A stretch of DNA of 64,000 bases from the NCBI GenBank assembly GCA_963930775.1, contig OZ005689.1, forward strand, positions 19,615,775 to 19,679,774, in the 5' to 3' direction. The DNA is from Cliona cf. orientalis (lineage: Eukaryota; Porifera; Demospongiae; Clionaida; Clionaidae). Positions 48,244 to 61,348 of this stretch are shown piece after piece. Numbering within the stretch: position 1 is the first letter of the stretch; the number at the start of each line of letters is the position of its first letter. A model generated the notes under the pieces. It was not told the DNA's origin and searched no databases. It saw nothing but the letters and a program-made list of their open reading frames with translations. Both the position numbers and the translations under genes were made by a program.

Positions 48244-51200
48244 CTAGTCATCTTCGTAATCACTATCAGCCTCACTACAGCTCTCCTCTGAATCCTCTCT
48301 TCTCATAGCTCCTCTAAACATAATAAACTGCTTTTTCTTTTTTTCTATCCACTCCCGAGTCTTGCTAATGTCCCAGTTCCATAGGGGGTTTAGTCTCATT
48401 GTTTTGAAAGCTGTGTGTGCCCTTCCTGGATGTATTTCAAGTAGTTCTCTAGTTAAGACTGTATTAATAACCTTGCTGATATCTTGTTTATCACAACGGG
48501 TTGAATGAGCATGAGTGCCCACTGGGACTCCAGATTGTTGATCAAATCTCTCACAAATGCTCTCTAAGGTGGTTACTGATTGAGCAGCTCTATGTAGTGC
48601 CTTTTCTGTGAAGTTTGCACCCATAGTTACAATGATATGCTTTAGAAGTTTATTCACGTGCTCATTATAAAGGTCACATGGGATATTTCTCCCAGCCCCT
48701 CCATGTGTATTTACAAACCGATCCCACTTGACATGATGTGCTAATTGAGGAGATAACACAGACTTGACCTGTATTTGAAGTCTTAAAGCCTCCAATGAAT
48801 ATTTTGTTCGTCCAGCTACTATGAAATGAGGTAAAAGCAGACGCCAGCATGTGAACATTCTATCACTATCACCATTGCCCCATCCACCTCTGAATTCCAT
48901 GACCATGGTACCAAAGTGACACAGCACCCTAGCATAGTTGTAGATGTGGTCGCCTGAGTCGCATACCTTTCCATTAACGAAGCTTTCGTTGACTAAAGTG
49001 CATTGATGTACTACTTGTTTTGCAATTGATGTGATGTATGCCCTTTGCTGATCAATGGTGGCTTTGTAAATGTGTGGTGGCAATGCTACTCGTGAGTTGA
49101 GTGACGTTATTCCGAGTATCTTACAAGCACATGCCAAAAAATGACCCTTTACAACCGTCAGAAGAAAGTCTATACAAGCATCTACCTCTTTCTTCGGGTC
49201 TTTTACATTATATCTATTCAGCAAACTCTGAAAATAACCAAGTGTACCGTGGTCTCGTGAAGAATGTCTGTACAAAGTCTTCCAAATCACCTACAATTAG
49301 TATAACAATAGTATAACTGTTAATAATGCCATGTATATAGAATAAAATTTTATAGTTACTTACTGTCAAAAGAACTACAAGACAATGCCAGTCTTCTGTT
49401 TGTGGCTCGAGAACATCCAGGCGATCTTCTGGACGATTTCCACACATAACATGACGCTGAGCTCCAACCTGTCTCTCCGTTGTTAACTGATCTCCTCCAG
49501 ATGCCACCCTTTTCTCGTGAGGATAATCGTCTCCTAGATAACCCACCATCTGCTTTAGAATATCAATCATGTCACTATGTTTAGCTTCGTTTTTCATCAA
49601 TACATCAAGCACAACTACTTCCGATTTTTTTGACATCTCTGCCGAGTATTTATGGGGAATATGTTTTATCACAGCCTTTGACAAAGGTGCAAGATCACTT
49701 ATGTACTCAGTGAGTATTCTACTTACAATTACCACCATGTTGGATGTAACACGTTCCACATCATGCTGTGTTGGTAAAAACTCTGTATAAGATAGACCTG
49801 CTAAGTCAGCAACATTTCCCTGATCAGATAGGTGTGGAGCAGGAGTGCGGCTGCGCCCTGCCAGAATACTGTACATGTGCACCATAGACTTTTGATGATC
49901 AGATCTAACATCTCTCACGCCCCTCTTTTTGTCTACGTTATCACCCCAAAATTTAAATACAACACCATCAGCAATCCATTGCGTCAGTGGAACACTGTGA
50001 AGTTTACTATTAACTTTAGTGTGCCATTGTAACTGAGACAGATTCCAACATGATTAAGGCGATGGTAAACCTGATTATAGAGCGTTGTTTGCATAAATTA
50101 TAATATTATACAAAATCGATAAAATGTTTACTTGTTTTTCCACTCGTGAGTTGAATAGAAGTAGAGATATAAGCGATTGGATTCCTATCATTTCTCTATT
50201 TCTCTCTTTTAGGATGACAGCGGCACTCATAATAATACCAGGATAGTGAGCACTTCCTAACTTCTTTGAGTTGCGATGGTCAGAGCGCGACACAATAGTG
50301 GTAAGAACATGCAGCAGGGTTGGTGCCTTACTAGCAAGCTCATCTATAGCAAGCTTCCAATCCCATTCTAAAAATTGCATCAGTGGAGCACGCCGAAACA
50401 ATGATCGACTACTAGACTGCCGACGACAAAGCTCACTGCATTCATTATCAACTTTATCAAGTAGTAATTTAAGAATTTCTTCCTGCAACTGCTTATGCCC
50501 AACTACTGCTTTTGCTACAGATGATAGATGGCCCCCGGCTAATTCTTTACCAAGTTTAGTGTATTCATCAGGGAGAACCTTTGAATAAGAGGTCATTTTA
50601 GAGCGAGAAGACACACATACCTATAGAGTATTAAGCAACAATAATATTATTTCAATCAAGGAATAATGCAAACCCTTACTGTTACTGTCTGTTTAGGTAA
50701 AGCCAGCTGAGAAGTGGTGTTAATGTGCACTAAAGTAAGTGAAAAATGTCCATCATAGTACTCTAATTAAGCATGCTATTCTTACATTCACTCAGGGGTA
50801 ATGGTTCCGTTACTTTCAAGGGAGTAATTGGAATGTCCTTTTGTGAGATCGTGGACAATGAATTCGGAATCATTCCCTCAACAGATGGACATTCACCTAT
50901 TAAAAATAATTTTATGTAGCTCTATATGTACAGTGCTATATGCATCATTCACTTGCTCACCAGTTGATGTCTGTCCAAAATCTAGCCTTCTCGTAGTTAA
51001 TCTTTTCGGTGGTGGCCTAGCTTTCTGTGTATCAGGTGATACACCAACCATGGCACTTGTCTCTTTGGTGCGTTTCAGTGAGGATCTGGGCAGAAACGAT
51101 TGGTAGCTGTCACGTGCTAGCTTTCTAAAGTCAGAAAGCTCCTCTGATGCCTTCTCCAATCGCACTAATCGTCGTTTACACCGCTCACAGATGACTTGGG

Positions 51201-51345
51201 ATAATCCATCATTGCTTTCCACTGGCACATCCAACAGGGCTACCACTCTAGCTGCTAGACTTTGCTGAAAGTTTTCACTCTTGAACAAACTAACACTGTG
51301 CTTGGAAGTAATCTTCAGAATACAAAGTCGACAGTGCACCTCCAT
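48244..51345 (-). CDS. DUF6589/DDE-like transposase of the 46 kb transposon, one frameshift
   Basis: Predicted exons on the minus strand: 51345-50961, 50896-50786, about 50740-50688, 50621-50132, 50070-49364 and 49290-48244; about 930 residues. Exon 1 has a zinc finger (CRLC ... CERCKRRL). Exon 5 has FKFWGDNVDKKRGVRDVRSD with the first likely catalytic Asp, HMYSILAGRSRTP and ASGGDQLTTERQVGAQRH with the second. Exon 6 has GGAGRNIPCDLYNEHVNKLL, which likely carries the catalytic Glu, and an acidic tail. It presumably binds the TIRs and makes the cuts. A single missing base near 49998 shifts the frame just before VPLTQWIADG; it may be a real lesion or a read error. The intron sites after VEKQ and around the DDE core match the 4 kb copy. 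Confidence 0.87.
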
Positions 51346-51642
51346 GACCACGTGGCTTAGGATACAGCTTCGTTAAACAGTAACAGTACAAAGTAGCTTC
51401 GATATTGCGCGCGATCGTTTTGCGCACGCGCGATCGCCGTGTACGCGTACCCCGCGCGTACGGTAAGCTTGCGCCATGCGCTTGCGCTACAGACGTCATA
51501 AGACCACACCCATTAACTTGGTGACGTTTGGCGGCCGCAACCACGCGTTTCCCATTGATTAATTAAGCGCATGCGCATACAGTGTGTACCAGGCGCTCTT
51601 TCCCCCTCCCCCTCGCGCCTGGGTTCCAGGCTAATCAAATCT

Positions 51643-52199
51643 ATGCATGCATGTGTGCAGATTCAAGGTTGCAAGCATATTAATTCATTCGGTTGTGGAT
51701 CCAAATCAATGTACACACAATACAGAAGTGCTATATTATGTGGATTTCGATATGATAATTATATAGGGCGGTGAGTCCCCCTCTTCCCTCCCCCCCCCAA
51801 CTGCTATTAGCGTTCTTCCCTCCTTCCCCACATCTCTTTGTATCTATACCAATGAAAATATTAGCCAAATTTTAAACATATTATTATTGTTCTAATTACA
51901 ACATAAGCTATACGTGTTGCTAATCTTCCCTGCCACCACTTACTTTTAATTATATACAGTTTTAGCAACATTACTTTGTTTATAATTATAGTATATACCC
52001 ATGCACACGCTCACTCCATATATTATCAAAGAAACAAGTCAATAGCATGCAGCTACAATATTGTTATAATATTATAGCTACCATGCAGCCTTCAAAAATT
52101 ATTATATATACCAGCTGTATACATAGCGTGCCACAATGGCTCCATGCTGGAATGGCCATATCTATAGGGATCAATCACTGTAAAAAATTAATAGTTAAC
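51643..52199. other. No gene seen
   Basis: A C-rich patch at 51776-51800, otherwise A+T-rich non-coding DNA. Confidence 0.4.
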
Positions 52200-52283
52200 G
52201 TCACTACTTAGTAGTGATATCTGTGGCAAAATGTAGTGACCGTCACTACATTTTGCCACAGATATCACTAGCAAGTAGTGACT
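52200..52283. repeat. Perfect-stem foldback, 84 bp
   Basis: gatatctgtggcaaaatgta is followed directly by its inverse tacattttgccacagatatc around gtgaccgtcac; the outer parts gtcactactt and aagtagtgac also pair. Confidence 0.85.
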
Positions 52284-52449
52284 TCTCAAGGTGCGTGCAA
52301 CATCAGCGCAAAATGCGAGCAACAATGCCATAATGTATACTATTCTATGTATAGGTAGTATGTCTGGGAGGGCTGGGGGGAGTTGGGGATGCCAGTGGTT
52401 AGCACGGTTAGTCTCTAGGGTTTGTCTATGAAAAGGGGGGAAATAATGA

Positions 52450-52570
52450 TTGGCAGCAGGGACAACTACAGTGGTGATGTATAGTGGTTGGGGCTCTTGT
52501 GTGTGGAACAGAATCTAGCGGGTTCAAATTGCACTTTTAATTATGCTTTGATTTTTTTTTCACTTGTCGA
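52450..52570 (+). repeat. Weak tRNA-like SINE head
   Basis: agtggttggggctctt and gggttcaaattgc sit at about A-box/B-box spacing and are followed by T-runs. Diverged and single-copy here; low confidence. Confidence 0.25.
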
Positions 52571-53201
52571 CATTTTTGTAAGTTCTCATAGGATTGGCCA
52601 AGCCATTCCAGCACAGAGCAATGTTAACAAGCAAGGATCAGCATGCATTATATTATTAGTACAATTTATCTGCAATATAGCTCTATCTGACGGACGCATC
52701 AGATTCTACTATAATGTAAACTTATTTAAAGTGTCCTCAGCCAATTATTTGCATGATAATAATTATTATATGTATATAGGCATTACGGAATTACTATCCA
52801 TTACAGGTATAATAATAATATGCCAAACATGTAGCCACGTATAAATATACATAATATAATTAGTGATACTATAGTTATATATACCTATATAATAATATAG
52901 GCCTATATATAACATGTGCATGGCTGCATGCACTATTTTAAATTAGTGTAAGCATCCATGTATATACCTACATCTATCACAGCATATCATCTATAATACT
53001 AGTTAGATTAATTATTGGATCAGGCCTATGTAGAGGTCATCATCATAATCTGCACTTTAGCTATAACTTCAGTATAATTATGTTGAAGCCATGACCTCCC
53101 ACAGAACATTCCAATTATGTAATACATGTACATGCACAGGCTCATTATACAGTAGATAGTATTTGAATTTCAAGGATCTATGTCATTCCACGTAAGGGAG
53201 T

Positions 53202-53209
53202 CTATAAAA
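53202..53209 (+). promoter_or_regulatory. TATA box of the 53.5 kb gene
   Basis: ctataaaa lies about 300 bases before the start codon. No ATG occurs between the expected transcription start near 53232 and the ATG at 53505. Confidence 0.5.
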
Positions 53210-53504
53210 ACCATCTTCTGGCATCCGCTTACCTGTTGCGCTTCTTCGCTGCAGCTTCCTCCGACTCAGAAGCACTTCGAGTCTTGGCCTGGCGGATTAT
53301 ACTGAGCTACTCGGTGCAGCAGTTAACAAACCTTCAGTCATCAACAACAAAACGACCTTCGGACAGAGTAGCTAGCTACATACACACGGAACTATCTGTT
53401 ACAGTAGCTACTTTCGCAGCAACGTTCTCGCTCAGGAATCTAAAGCGGCCGAAGGCAAGAGCTCGAGCACTCAGACGATTCAGTGCAAGGACTTCATCAG
53501 CGCC

Positions 53505-54604
53505 ATGTCGAGGTACTCAGACGACGCATCCGAAGATAGAGATATCACAGAGGATCATGACAGCAACCTTGGTAAGCTGTCACTTTTAGACTACTACTGA
53601 GTAGTAAATTAATTTTGCGATAGAGTCTTGAGACTCATGGCATGCATGAGTGCATGCGCATTCAGACTGGCATTGTCAATTTTTTGACGGTCCAGTTCAA
53701 CACCACAGCTTTTCAGCTGGCGCTTCTGCCCACTGATGTGATCAAAATTACTGATATTAGCTATAATAGTGTATACAGCTTAGAGGTCATAACTCTGCCA
53801 TAATAATATTATTATAGCTATACATCACTGCACTTCTCAGTCCAGCTGCAGGCTGCATGGTAGCTATAGAATTTAACTTCTAATTTAAACTTTATTTATT
53901 ATTATTTTTGTTCAATCCTTGTTTATACTAGATGATTTGGATTTTCCCGATCTGTCTGACCTATTCAGAGAAGTCACCCCTGATTCACAACCGCCTCGCT
54001 CATTGGCTAACGTATTACCCAATCCAAGTGGCCTCTCAATCAACAGTCCTGGTGATCCGGGTCCCAGCGGATTCGCAGCTGCTACTACCACTCAGCAGTC
54101 AACCATAGCCAATGGTCCTCTTCCCAGCTTTGGTAGTGCCAGCGTTTCGTCAGTGCCAAGCCTACCTCCCATCCTCTCACCACTACATCTGAGCAGTCCA
54201 GCTCCATCGGAGGTCAATTTTCAGATGCCCAACTCCCCAATGAGCATAGCTGCAAGTGGACCAGGTGTCCCCAGTGAGCATGGGTCTCCCAGAGTGAGCT
54301 TGAGGTCACCGCCAGGCCAACCACCTTCCAGGAGCCGTGGTGGAGGAGGTCGGGGTCGCAGGGGTGGCAGGGGAAGACGTAAGTTCCGACCCTATGGAAA
54401 TGTAAGTTGCAATACTGTGATCATCAGGGAATTAAACTTGAACATACCCATGCAGTTTTACTGACCTTTTATTTTTGCATTCCTGTTACTTAAATACAGA
54501 TGCAAATCCACGCCCGCCAAGTCATCAACTACTTTAAAGGTGACACCCTCACCACCCCTGGCGCCATCACCCTGTCACATATACCTTCTCCACCCATGCA
54601 GTGA
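53505..54604 (+). CDS. Three-exon gene, Ser/Pro-rich protein with RG-rich patch
   Basis: Exons 53505-53571, 53932-54401 and 54500-54604 join in frame through GT-AG introns (donors GTAAGC and GTAAGT) to a 213-residue protein. The N terminus is acidic (MSRYSDDASEDRDITEDHD, then DDLDFPDLSDLF, possibly an activation- or docking-type helix). The middle (about 40-140) is Ser/Pro-rich and disordered-looking. An RG-rich patch (SRGGGGRGRRGGRGRRKFRP, about 155-175) suggests RNA or DNA binding. A short end follows (HARQVINYFKGD). No known domain. The start is the first ATG after the TATA box. It is the best candidate in the window for an ordinary host gene; composition recalls the tentative gene at 18.7-20.2 kb. 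Function unknown. Confidence 0.7.
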
Positions 54605-55502
54605 GAATCAGATGAGTGCCCCATCATCAGTACAATCTCATGCCATTATAACTCTGAGTCATCATTTTTTTCAAATTTGGTAGCTGTGATTTGCAAATTG
54701 AATCATAATAATAATATTATTATCATTGATTCATATCACTGATACCCTTTTGAACAGTTCAAACTGTTACAGCTCTTAATTCATGGGATCATTTCTTTTT
54801 TTTTTGTGGTGCACCTCTAGCATTATTATCATGCATACATGTAAACTCTATAGCATGTGTGCATATTATGCTCAGTGTTGCAGTTAATCTTTCAGCAATT
54901 GAATATAAAAGATCAAATCATGACCTCAGCATGTACATTAATAATTGCATGCACCATGCACATAGTGTACAAACATGTTACCTCATACTTCTTAATAATG
55001 TGATACCACACATATGCATTGTACACCTATAAAAATCTTAATATAATATTTTGGTTTATTCCAGCAGAGTACTATCTATAGTGGTACACAATGTCCTATT
55101 ATTGTTATACAATCATATTTATTTTAATATTATGTACAACATTATACCACAGGGAAGTCACTAATAACAAGCCAAAGATATTTCATGTGGTTAATATCTA
55201 AACCGCAACATTCCTTTGATACTTAATCACAGCAATAGTACTTTAAGCTGTACATGATTTCATGCATGCAACCAGCATCTTCACTCATTGACAAATTTGC
55301 ACATTGACAGTGTATCAATTCCACCATGTATGCACATAATAATATCATGTATAATTTACCTTCACAGCCAACATAGCAACTATAACATGTACATATTATT
55401 ACTGTGATACAACAAATAAACAATAATCCCAAAATATGATAAAGCATAACATGTTTCATTTCTGATCATAATAGATTATTACACCCAAGTTATATAATAT
55501 TA
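54605..55502. other. No gene seen
   Basis: 3' flank, A+T-rich. No recognised ORF or repeat apart from short aataatattatt palindromes. Confidence 0.4.
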
Positions 55503-55649
55503 TAGTGTCCTGGGCAAGCGGGATCAGTGTAGCAGCTTCCATACAAACATACATAGTATTGGAATTTATATCCCGGGTATATGCGCCCATGTCAGCCAAA
55601 ATCATGAGTTATGTTTAAGCACCCATGGCGCTTACCTGGGACACTATGG
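55503..55649. mobile_element. 147 bp MITE
   Basis: TAGTGTCCTGGGCAAGCG at the left is mirrored by CGCTTACCTGGGACACTA at the right, with two mismatches. No clear target duplication. Confidence 0.65.
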
Positions 55650-55736
55650 TACAATCTCGAAAATATACATTTTGGTATAACACTACAATGGCTCCATTAT
55701 CAGTGAAGCTGTCTACCTCGCCTTGTGCATGGTTAC

Positions 55737-56184
55737 TAGGGATAGGTATAATTTAATTATGCTGGCATAATTTGCATAATATTATGTGCATGTGTATAAG
55801 CATTTGCTAGCATTATAGGCATCAACTGGCATAATTTTGAGAATTTTAGGGCACACAAATTGCATGCAAGTAACTGTTAATTCACATTAATTTTATTAAA
55901 ATGCCTCGACTACACATTATAGACTGGCTAAGGGTTGCTGGTACCCACTTTCGAATCTGAACACATGTAAAATTGAAATTATGGCTATACACTCGACGAT
56001 GGTGTAACTGAGTCTCCTTATGTCTCATAATAATTTTTGGTTTTTATTATAGTCAATTCACACTTTAGCATAATAGGCAATGTAGTGGGAATTATAGGTA
56101 CACTTCTTGAGCATTATTAGGCATTTTTGAGCATTTGAGAATAGCACTATAGGCAAAAAAATTAGCATAATTTACCTACCCCTA
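55737..56184. mobile_element. hAT-like MITE, 448 bp, 8 bp target duplication
   Basis: Ends TAGGGATAGGTA and TACCTACCCCTA, with direct repeat atggttac on both sides (55729-55736 and 56185-56192). TAGGG ends with 8 bp duplications are typical of hAT. A partial relative seems to lie at 57440-57545. Confidence 0.8.
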
Positions 56185-56192
56185 ATGGTTAC

Positions 56193-59100
56193 TATGCAGG
56201 GTTTAATTATGGTATCTACAATCATGCACACAGCAGATTAGAAGCCTTGTTCCAAAGCTCCCCCTCCCACTTTTTGTGTGTAATATCTGCACACACGAAT
56301 AAGTTAGAAAAGGTCTGGGAATGACACTAGCCGCAGATTATTGCCACACCCAAAGTTCATGCTTGGTAGGCAATTACAAATCACATTCAGGGCCAATACG
56401 TACACATGCACTCACACAAACGCATGCATAACATTATACACACATTGTATTACTTAGGTCACTGTATACCTGGAATAATTATTATGCATTAATATTATTA
56501 AACACTGTAGGACTATTAATAATTATTAGTATTGTCCAAATTTTGTAATCTTGATTGTGCATACACACAATAATACTATAGTGATCATCATATTCAAACT
56601 ACAAATGTATAACATAATATTATGTACACTGTTTTATAATCATGTTGCACACATTACCATCTCTACTTGTGTGAACAGTCAAAATCACAGTCATTTCATT
56701 TTTCCTTTTTTTACTCTTCCCTCCCTTATCCTGTAAACCATAGTATATTATTTTATTCATAAACAATTTCAATCATTCACAAATCTTTCTCATATTATAT
56801 TTACATGTAGCTCCTTCTCCGGAATTACTTTCTTCCAACCTTCCTGGAATTCTTGGATTGTCACCTAACACATCCACAACTCATAATTACACAACGCCAC
56901 AATATATTATATCCTTCAACCACATTATTATTGTTATTCTGTCTATACATAGTACACATACGTCCCAACAAATGTATACATACATGCAGCAGATGGTCAA
57001 AATTATGCATCTTCTATTATATTAATTCGTAGCATAATTCCTTAATACATCGCATCACCCATCACACTTACCAAATAGCAATTCATCTAATTCCTTTGGT
57101 GTCAAACTGTGCAAAAATTGCCACTCTTGAGGTACTTTTGACTCAGCCATTTATTATATTATTTTTTCTCAAATAGCTTCACCTGTCACCCTCTGGAGCA
57201 GTGCTTTCTTATATACAACAAGGATGCACCTCATTATGCATTATTACATCATTAGTGCATGTGATTAGAGATTAATATTAGAACTTCCTGTGTATGCCAC
57301 AAACATGGAATCTGTAGACAATCACATGCAAATAAAGAATGCCGCAACACTTCACCCAATTCTTTAATACAAAAAAAGAACTTTATCACACTCTATACAT
57401 CTTGGTAAACCATCACATAATTATCTCTCATCATAATTAATTGGGCATAATGTATTAGGAGCTATAGGTACACATTTTCAACATTATTACGACTTTTTGG
57501 GAACTTTAGAATAACCGTATAGGAAATAAATTTTACCTACACTAATTATGGCCATCAGATGTCCACAAATAACATGCCTAAGGAGCAGCATAGGTGACTA
57601 CAAAGACTTCCACCTTCCCGCAGACAAAGAACTGCTTATGATCAATGTGTAAATAATAATATGATTGCATATAATGAGTTTTGAATAATTATAGCGATCT
57701 ATAACGCAACACTTACTATCTTTATCTTTTTTAAACTGTACTTAGCTGATTCACCATACTCCATGCATGTAACCATGCACCACTACCACAAACGCCATCA
57801 ATTATTATGTAAGTGCTGGTAATGATTACCCACAATTTGCACACATGACACCATACACACAAAACTCATTGCAATACACATCATTACCAACTTTAAGCAT
57901 ACATTAGAGACAATCATAATCACTGGGAATTGGGAGGAAGTGTAAAAATTAATGGACTCAATTAACCAATACAGACAGCCATTGAGTGAGAGAGATGTAA
58001 CTGTCAATGATTTCTGCATGCAAAATTGAAAAGTGCGTAATGGATTGGGAGGAGCCTATAATTATTACTTCGCTCTCTATTATGTATGTGTCTCAGTGTT
58101 TCTGTCTCTCCTCCTTTCAGTAAGTAAAAAGCTAACGACAACACTAGGAGCAATGTATGGCACAATTTGTGACTTATAACAGTTTTGTACTTCGTCTATA
58201 TGATTAAGATGTTTCCAAATTTGAATTTGACAGTCATACTGATACTCTTAATTTAATATACTGTCAGAGATATCCTCACGATCGTCTCTATTATAATTTA
58301 TTGTGCCAGAAAATATCACCCCCCATACTGAGTATTACTTTTATAGTTGTCAATCCAAACCCAAACGGACCCCCATTGCTGTTCGAACTGGGGCTAAACT
58401 CAGAATTAAATACACTTAATAGTAGCTAGCTACAACGTGCATGCTCAACTAGCTGCTGGGAGCTATTCATGTATTTTTTATGATAAACACAAGATTTGTT
58501 ATAGAAAAAAACCCACAGTCTATGTATAATATTATTATTTGCCCTGGATCATGGATCACATGTACACCATGGGTACTAATAATAATTATTATTATTATTA
58601 ACAATGTGTAAACATTGGTTGCTATGTTCTACACAAGGAATCCTTATTCTTGGTGTCTGTTTGACAGAATAATTAATGTATATAAATATTATCCTTGCAT
58701 CATACCAGCTACAGGCTCCCTCCACTTCAACATTAATGGTAAAATTGGGTACTAAGTTACCCACTAAACCACTAGAATCAATGCAGACAGCAAATATTGA
58801 CTTTTACTCAAATGCAATATCCATATAATTATGATGCATATGCATACCTTAGTAAGACACTTGTGCATATACATCTGAGATGAAATTCATTCGCTAGTAA
58901 ACTCTACTGATCCTATATACACACCTGGTTACAAGCACAATGTCATGCACACACACGCCGATACGCCTGTCGCTATAGCTAACCCTAGTTGTGCATAACA
59001 TACACTTTATGTGTTTATTATTACCATGCATGGTAAAAAGCTTTCATCCACTGGAAAACGACCCCCCTCAACTTCAACTTCAACCTAACCTAACCTAAAT

Positions 59101-59359
59101 ACTATGTTATTCTAATAGAAGTGAGTGATTTTATGGTAAAGGTCGTCACTATACATTTAGATGGTAAATCCGATAATAAAATCACTTTCTTGTGTTAATT
59201 AACTGCTGCTAATATATCATAAATTATCTCAAGCAAAAGTCTGAAGGAATTAAAGAAATTTTCCCGAATACAAACATGTATGCCAAGCAGATAATGTGCC
59301 ACATTTGAGACTAACTCAATTCATGCACATAATACTATCCTCAAATTCACATCTTCCTA
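56193..59359. other. Long non-coding stretch
   Basis: A+T-rich, with no ORF I can support on either strand. It contains the partial hAT-like fragment near 57440-57545 and ATT/TAA microsatellite-like words near 58580. Confidence 0.45.
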
Positions 59360-59820
59360 AGGGGCCTTGTCCAAAGTCCTTGTGGAAAAATTAACTTCAT
59401 TATGATGTTAACTTTTTACCCCATCCCCCCCCCCCCCCTCTTAACGTCACAACATTTCAGCATAGATTCAATACTGAAACTCTGATTCTGCTCCATTTAG
59501 CCTACACATTCGGTATTCACTTGTATTCTACAATGCTAGCTATGTCTTCATGGATTCATTGCATACCTGCTGCTTCTTTAACAGTTTTTTGCTTGCCTGT
59601 AGCTACCTGCACACTATTAGCTACGTTGCTTGACACAGCTGTCACAAACATGCAAATTTTGACACTGCTGGAGGTGTGTCTAGACTTGTTCAACCACAAG
59701 AATCTATAATCACAACTAAAGCTAAAATCTGCTGACACTGCAGTTGTAAAATGTCTTGGACCAACCCCCTAAAGTCATAATGACGTAATTTTTCCACAAG
59801 GACTTTGGACGAACCCCCTA
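59360..59820. mobile_element. 461 bp MITE with ends of about 45 bp
   Basis: gtccaaagtccttgtggaaa, then aattaacttcattatga, on the left is mirrored by tcataatgacgtaattt, then tccacaaggactttggac, on the right, with AGGGG-type tips. A C-run lies at 59425-59437. Target duplication unclear. Confidence 0.7.
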
Positions 59821-60248
59821 TTAAACAGCATCATACCTTTAAACAACCTTTTTGCAATTACTATTGGGCTACACTACTAATAGTATATCCATGCACTGAA
59901 CTAACATGCAATCGTCTTAATTATTATCATAGTCTACATCAACAACTTGTATATTATATACACTCAGATGAAAATTATAACTTGATAATACTATCAACAT
60001 TTACATGCAATCACAACAAGCATAATAATAATTCAATATGATTCTCATAATAAATATTAATGTCAATTTACTTACTTTACAACAAAGCCTATAAATTTAA
60101 TAGTTCTGTATTATCATTGTGACAGCACTCAATCCAGCACTATAATAATATTATTATACCCCAGAGAGTGGTACTCTATCTGACCAGCATGCAATCAGAG
60201 AGTACTAGTCACACTCATTGGAAAAAATAATTGGTATTTTCACCATCT

Positions 60249-60895
60249 CTAGTTTTCATCACCAGCTCCACTTTCAACGTTACATGTGCACACACCAGTA
60301 CACACCCTACACCAAGTGTAAGGAGCATCAATATCAACTGAGCTCCAATTTGGTTCACTGATACTTAGATATGATGTTGTTTGATCATTCTGCTGTATTA
60401 TCATCCCACCGTATACCATATACCAGTATTGGTTCCTGTCCCATAGGGCATGGAGCTCTAGACATTGATCACGTGTTGACCCTCCACCACAACAACCCAA
60501 ATATCTGATGCGGTCTAAGTGGCCACTGGGGTGTCTTACAACTTCCTGCTGGTATGGTTCAAACTGGTTAGTGGTTAGGTTCTACCACCTTATATGACCA
60601 GTACAAATTAAAATATCTCTTAAATTCGTCTAACATATTGAAACTTAGATTCAAGCGAAAATTCATGATGCTCACAGCCCTGGGATGCGCATACAAAACT
60701 CTCATCAGTACCTCTGGACGCAGGGCAATAGTTCCTGACTCATCTAGAACAGACTCAAAGTCTAACTCTTTTCTGTGGGCAAACAACATCGTGAGCCACT
60801 GTACACACTTGCATGTACGATATACAATCCTTCAATGACAATTTCCTCACAATAGACACATGCACCTCAAACAGTATACACAATAAACCTGCCAT
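60249..60895 (-). pseudogene. F-box-like gene, minus copy of a head-to-head pair
   Basis: From ATG at 60895 the protein starts MAGLLCILFEVHVSIVRKLS, an F-box-like N terminus, and continues like the + copy. At about 60782 an 11-base segment present in the + copy is missing between two gtttg words, shifting the frame. A second break lies near 60575. Beyond it an open stretch continues (HPSGHLDRIRYLGCCGGGS, then a Trp/Cys-rich end ...YTWCRVCTGVCTC) to a stop at 60249. This end is absent from the + copy. F-box proteins pick substrates for SCF ubiquitin ligases; the assignment rests on the N-terminal pattern only. Confidence 0.6.
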
Positions 60896-61017
60896 TTTTT
60901 GTCACTTACAACCTTATGTAACTTCACTTAATGAAAACAGTTGAGTACAGTCAGTCTCTCACCAAAGTGATTACAACTGAAATATGAACGATACAGTGTG
61001 AACACTGAGCTGTGCCC

Positions 61018-61216
61018 TCTTTTATATTATAGCTCTGCTGCTAAAATTACAATGACGACATAATAATTAACTGTGCGTTTGGGACAGCCCCGAGGGCCCG
61101 CCCCCCTAATATTGGTGTCGAGTGGTCGTCTTGCCAAAAAGCGAGAGCCATGCGCATGCGCACTTAGTGCGATAGGGGTGGCCTGAGTGGCCAGCAAGGA
61201 AAGCGTAGGTATAAAA
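61018..61216. promoter_or_regulatory. Divergent promoter between the paired genes
   Basis: A TATA word for the minus gene (ataatataaaagagg on the minus strand, 61018-61032) and one for the plus gene (gtataaaaagaggg, 61208-61221) face away from each other. The 5' leaders of both genes share ggttgtaagtgacaaa just before the ATG, so the leader was duplicated with the gene. Confidence 0.65.
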
Positions 61217-61348
61217 AGAGGGCACGGTGTTCATGTTTCACAGTTCATTATTTCATGCAGTTCGTAATCTTATTGGCAGTTAGTGAGTGAAGTGGAGCAT
61301 TCTCAGGAAGTGAAGTTTGGGATTACAAAAGGTTGTAAGTGACAAACA

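Larger units (their letters stand above)
46266..51633. mobile_element. AcademH-like two-gene DNA transposon, nearly intact
   Basis: The terminal inverted repeats at 46266-46337 and 51562-51633 match at 72 of 72 positions, starting TAGCCTGGAACCCAGGCGCG. A perfect 9 bp target duplication atcaaatct occupies 46257-46265 and 51634-51642. Each TIR contains an inner inverted repeat (CCAGGCGC and GCGCCTGG) around a G-rich spacer. The cargo is a RecQ-type helicase on + and a six-exon DUF6589/DDE-like transposase on -, converging with about 100 bases between their stops. Gene content, intron sites and end design match the 3906-8300 element, but the TIR sequences differ after TAG, so they are different families of one lineage. 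Confidence 0.95.

Noticed and set aside
53236..53589. 117-codon ORF upstream of the 53.5 kb gene
   Set aside because: It has no ATG start, overlaps the first exon in another frame and is best explained as 5' leader.
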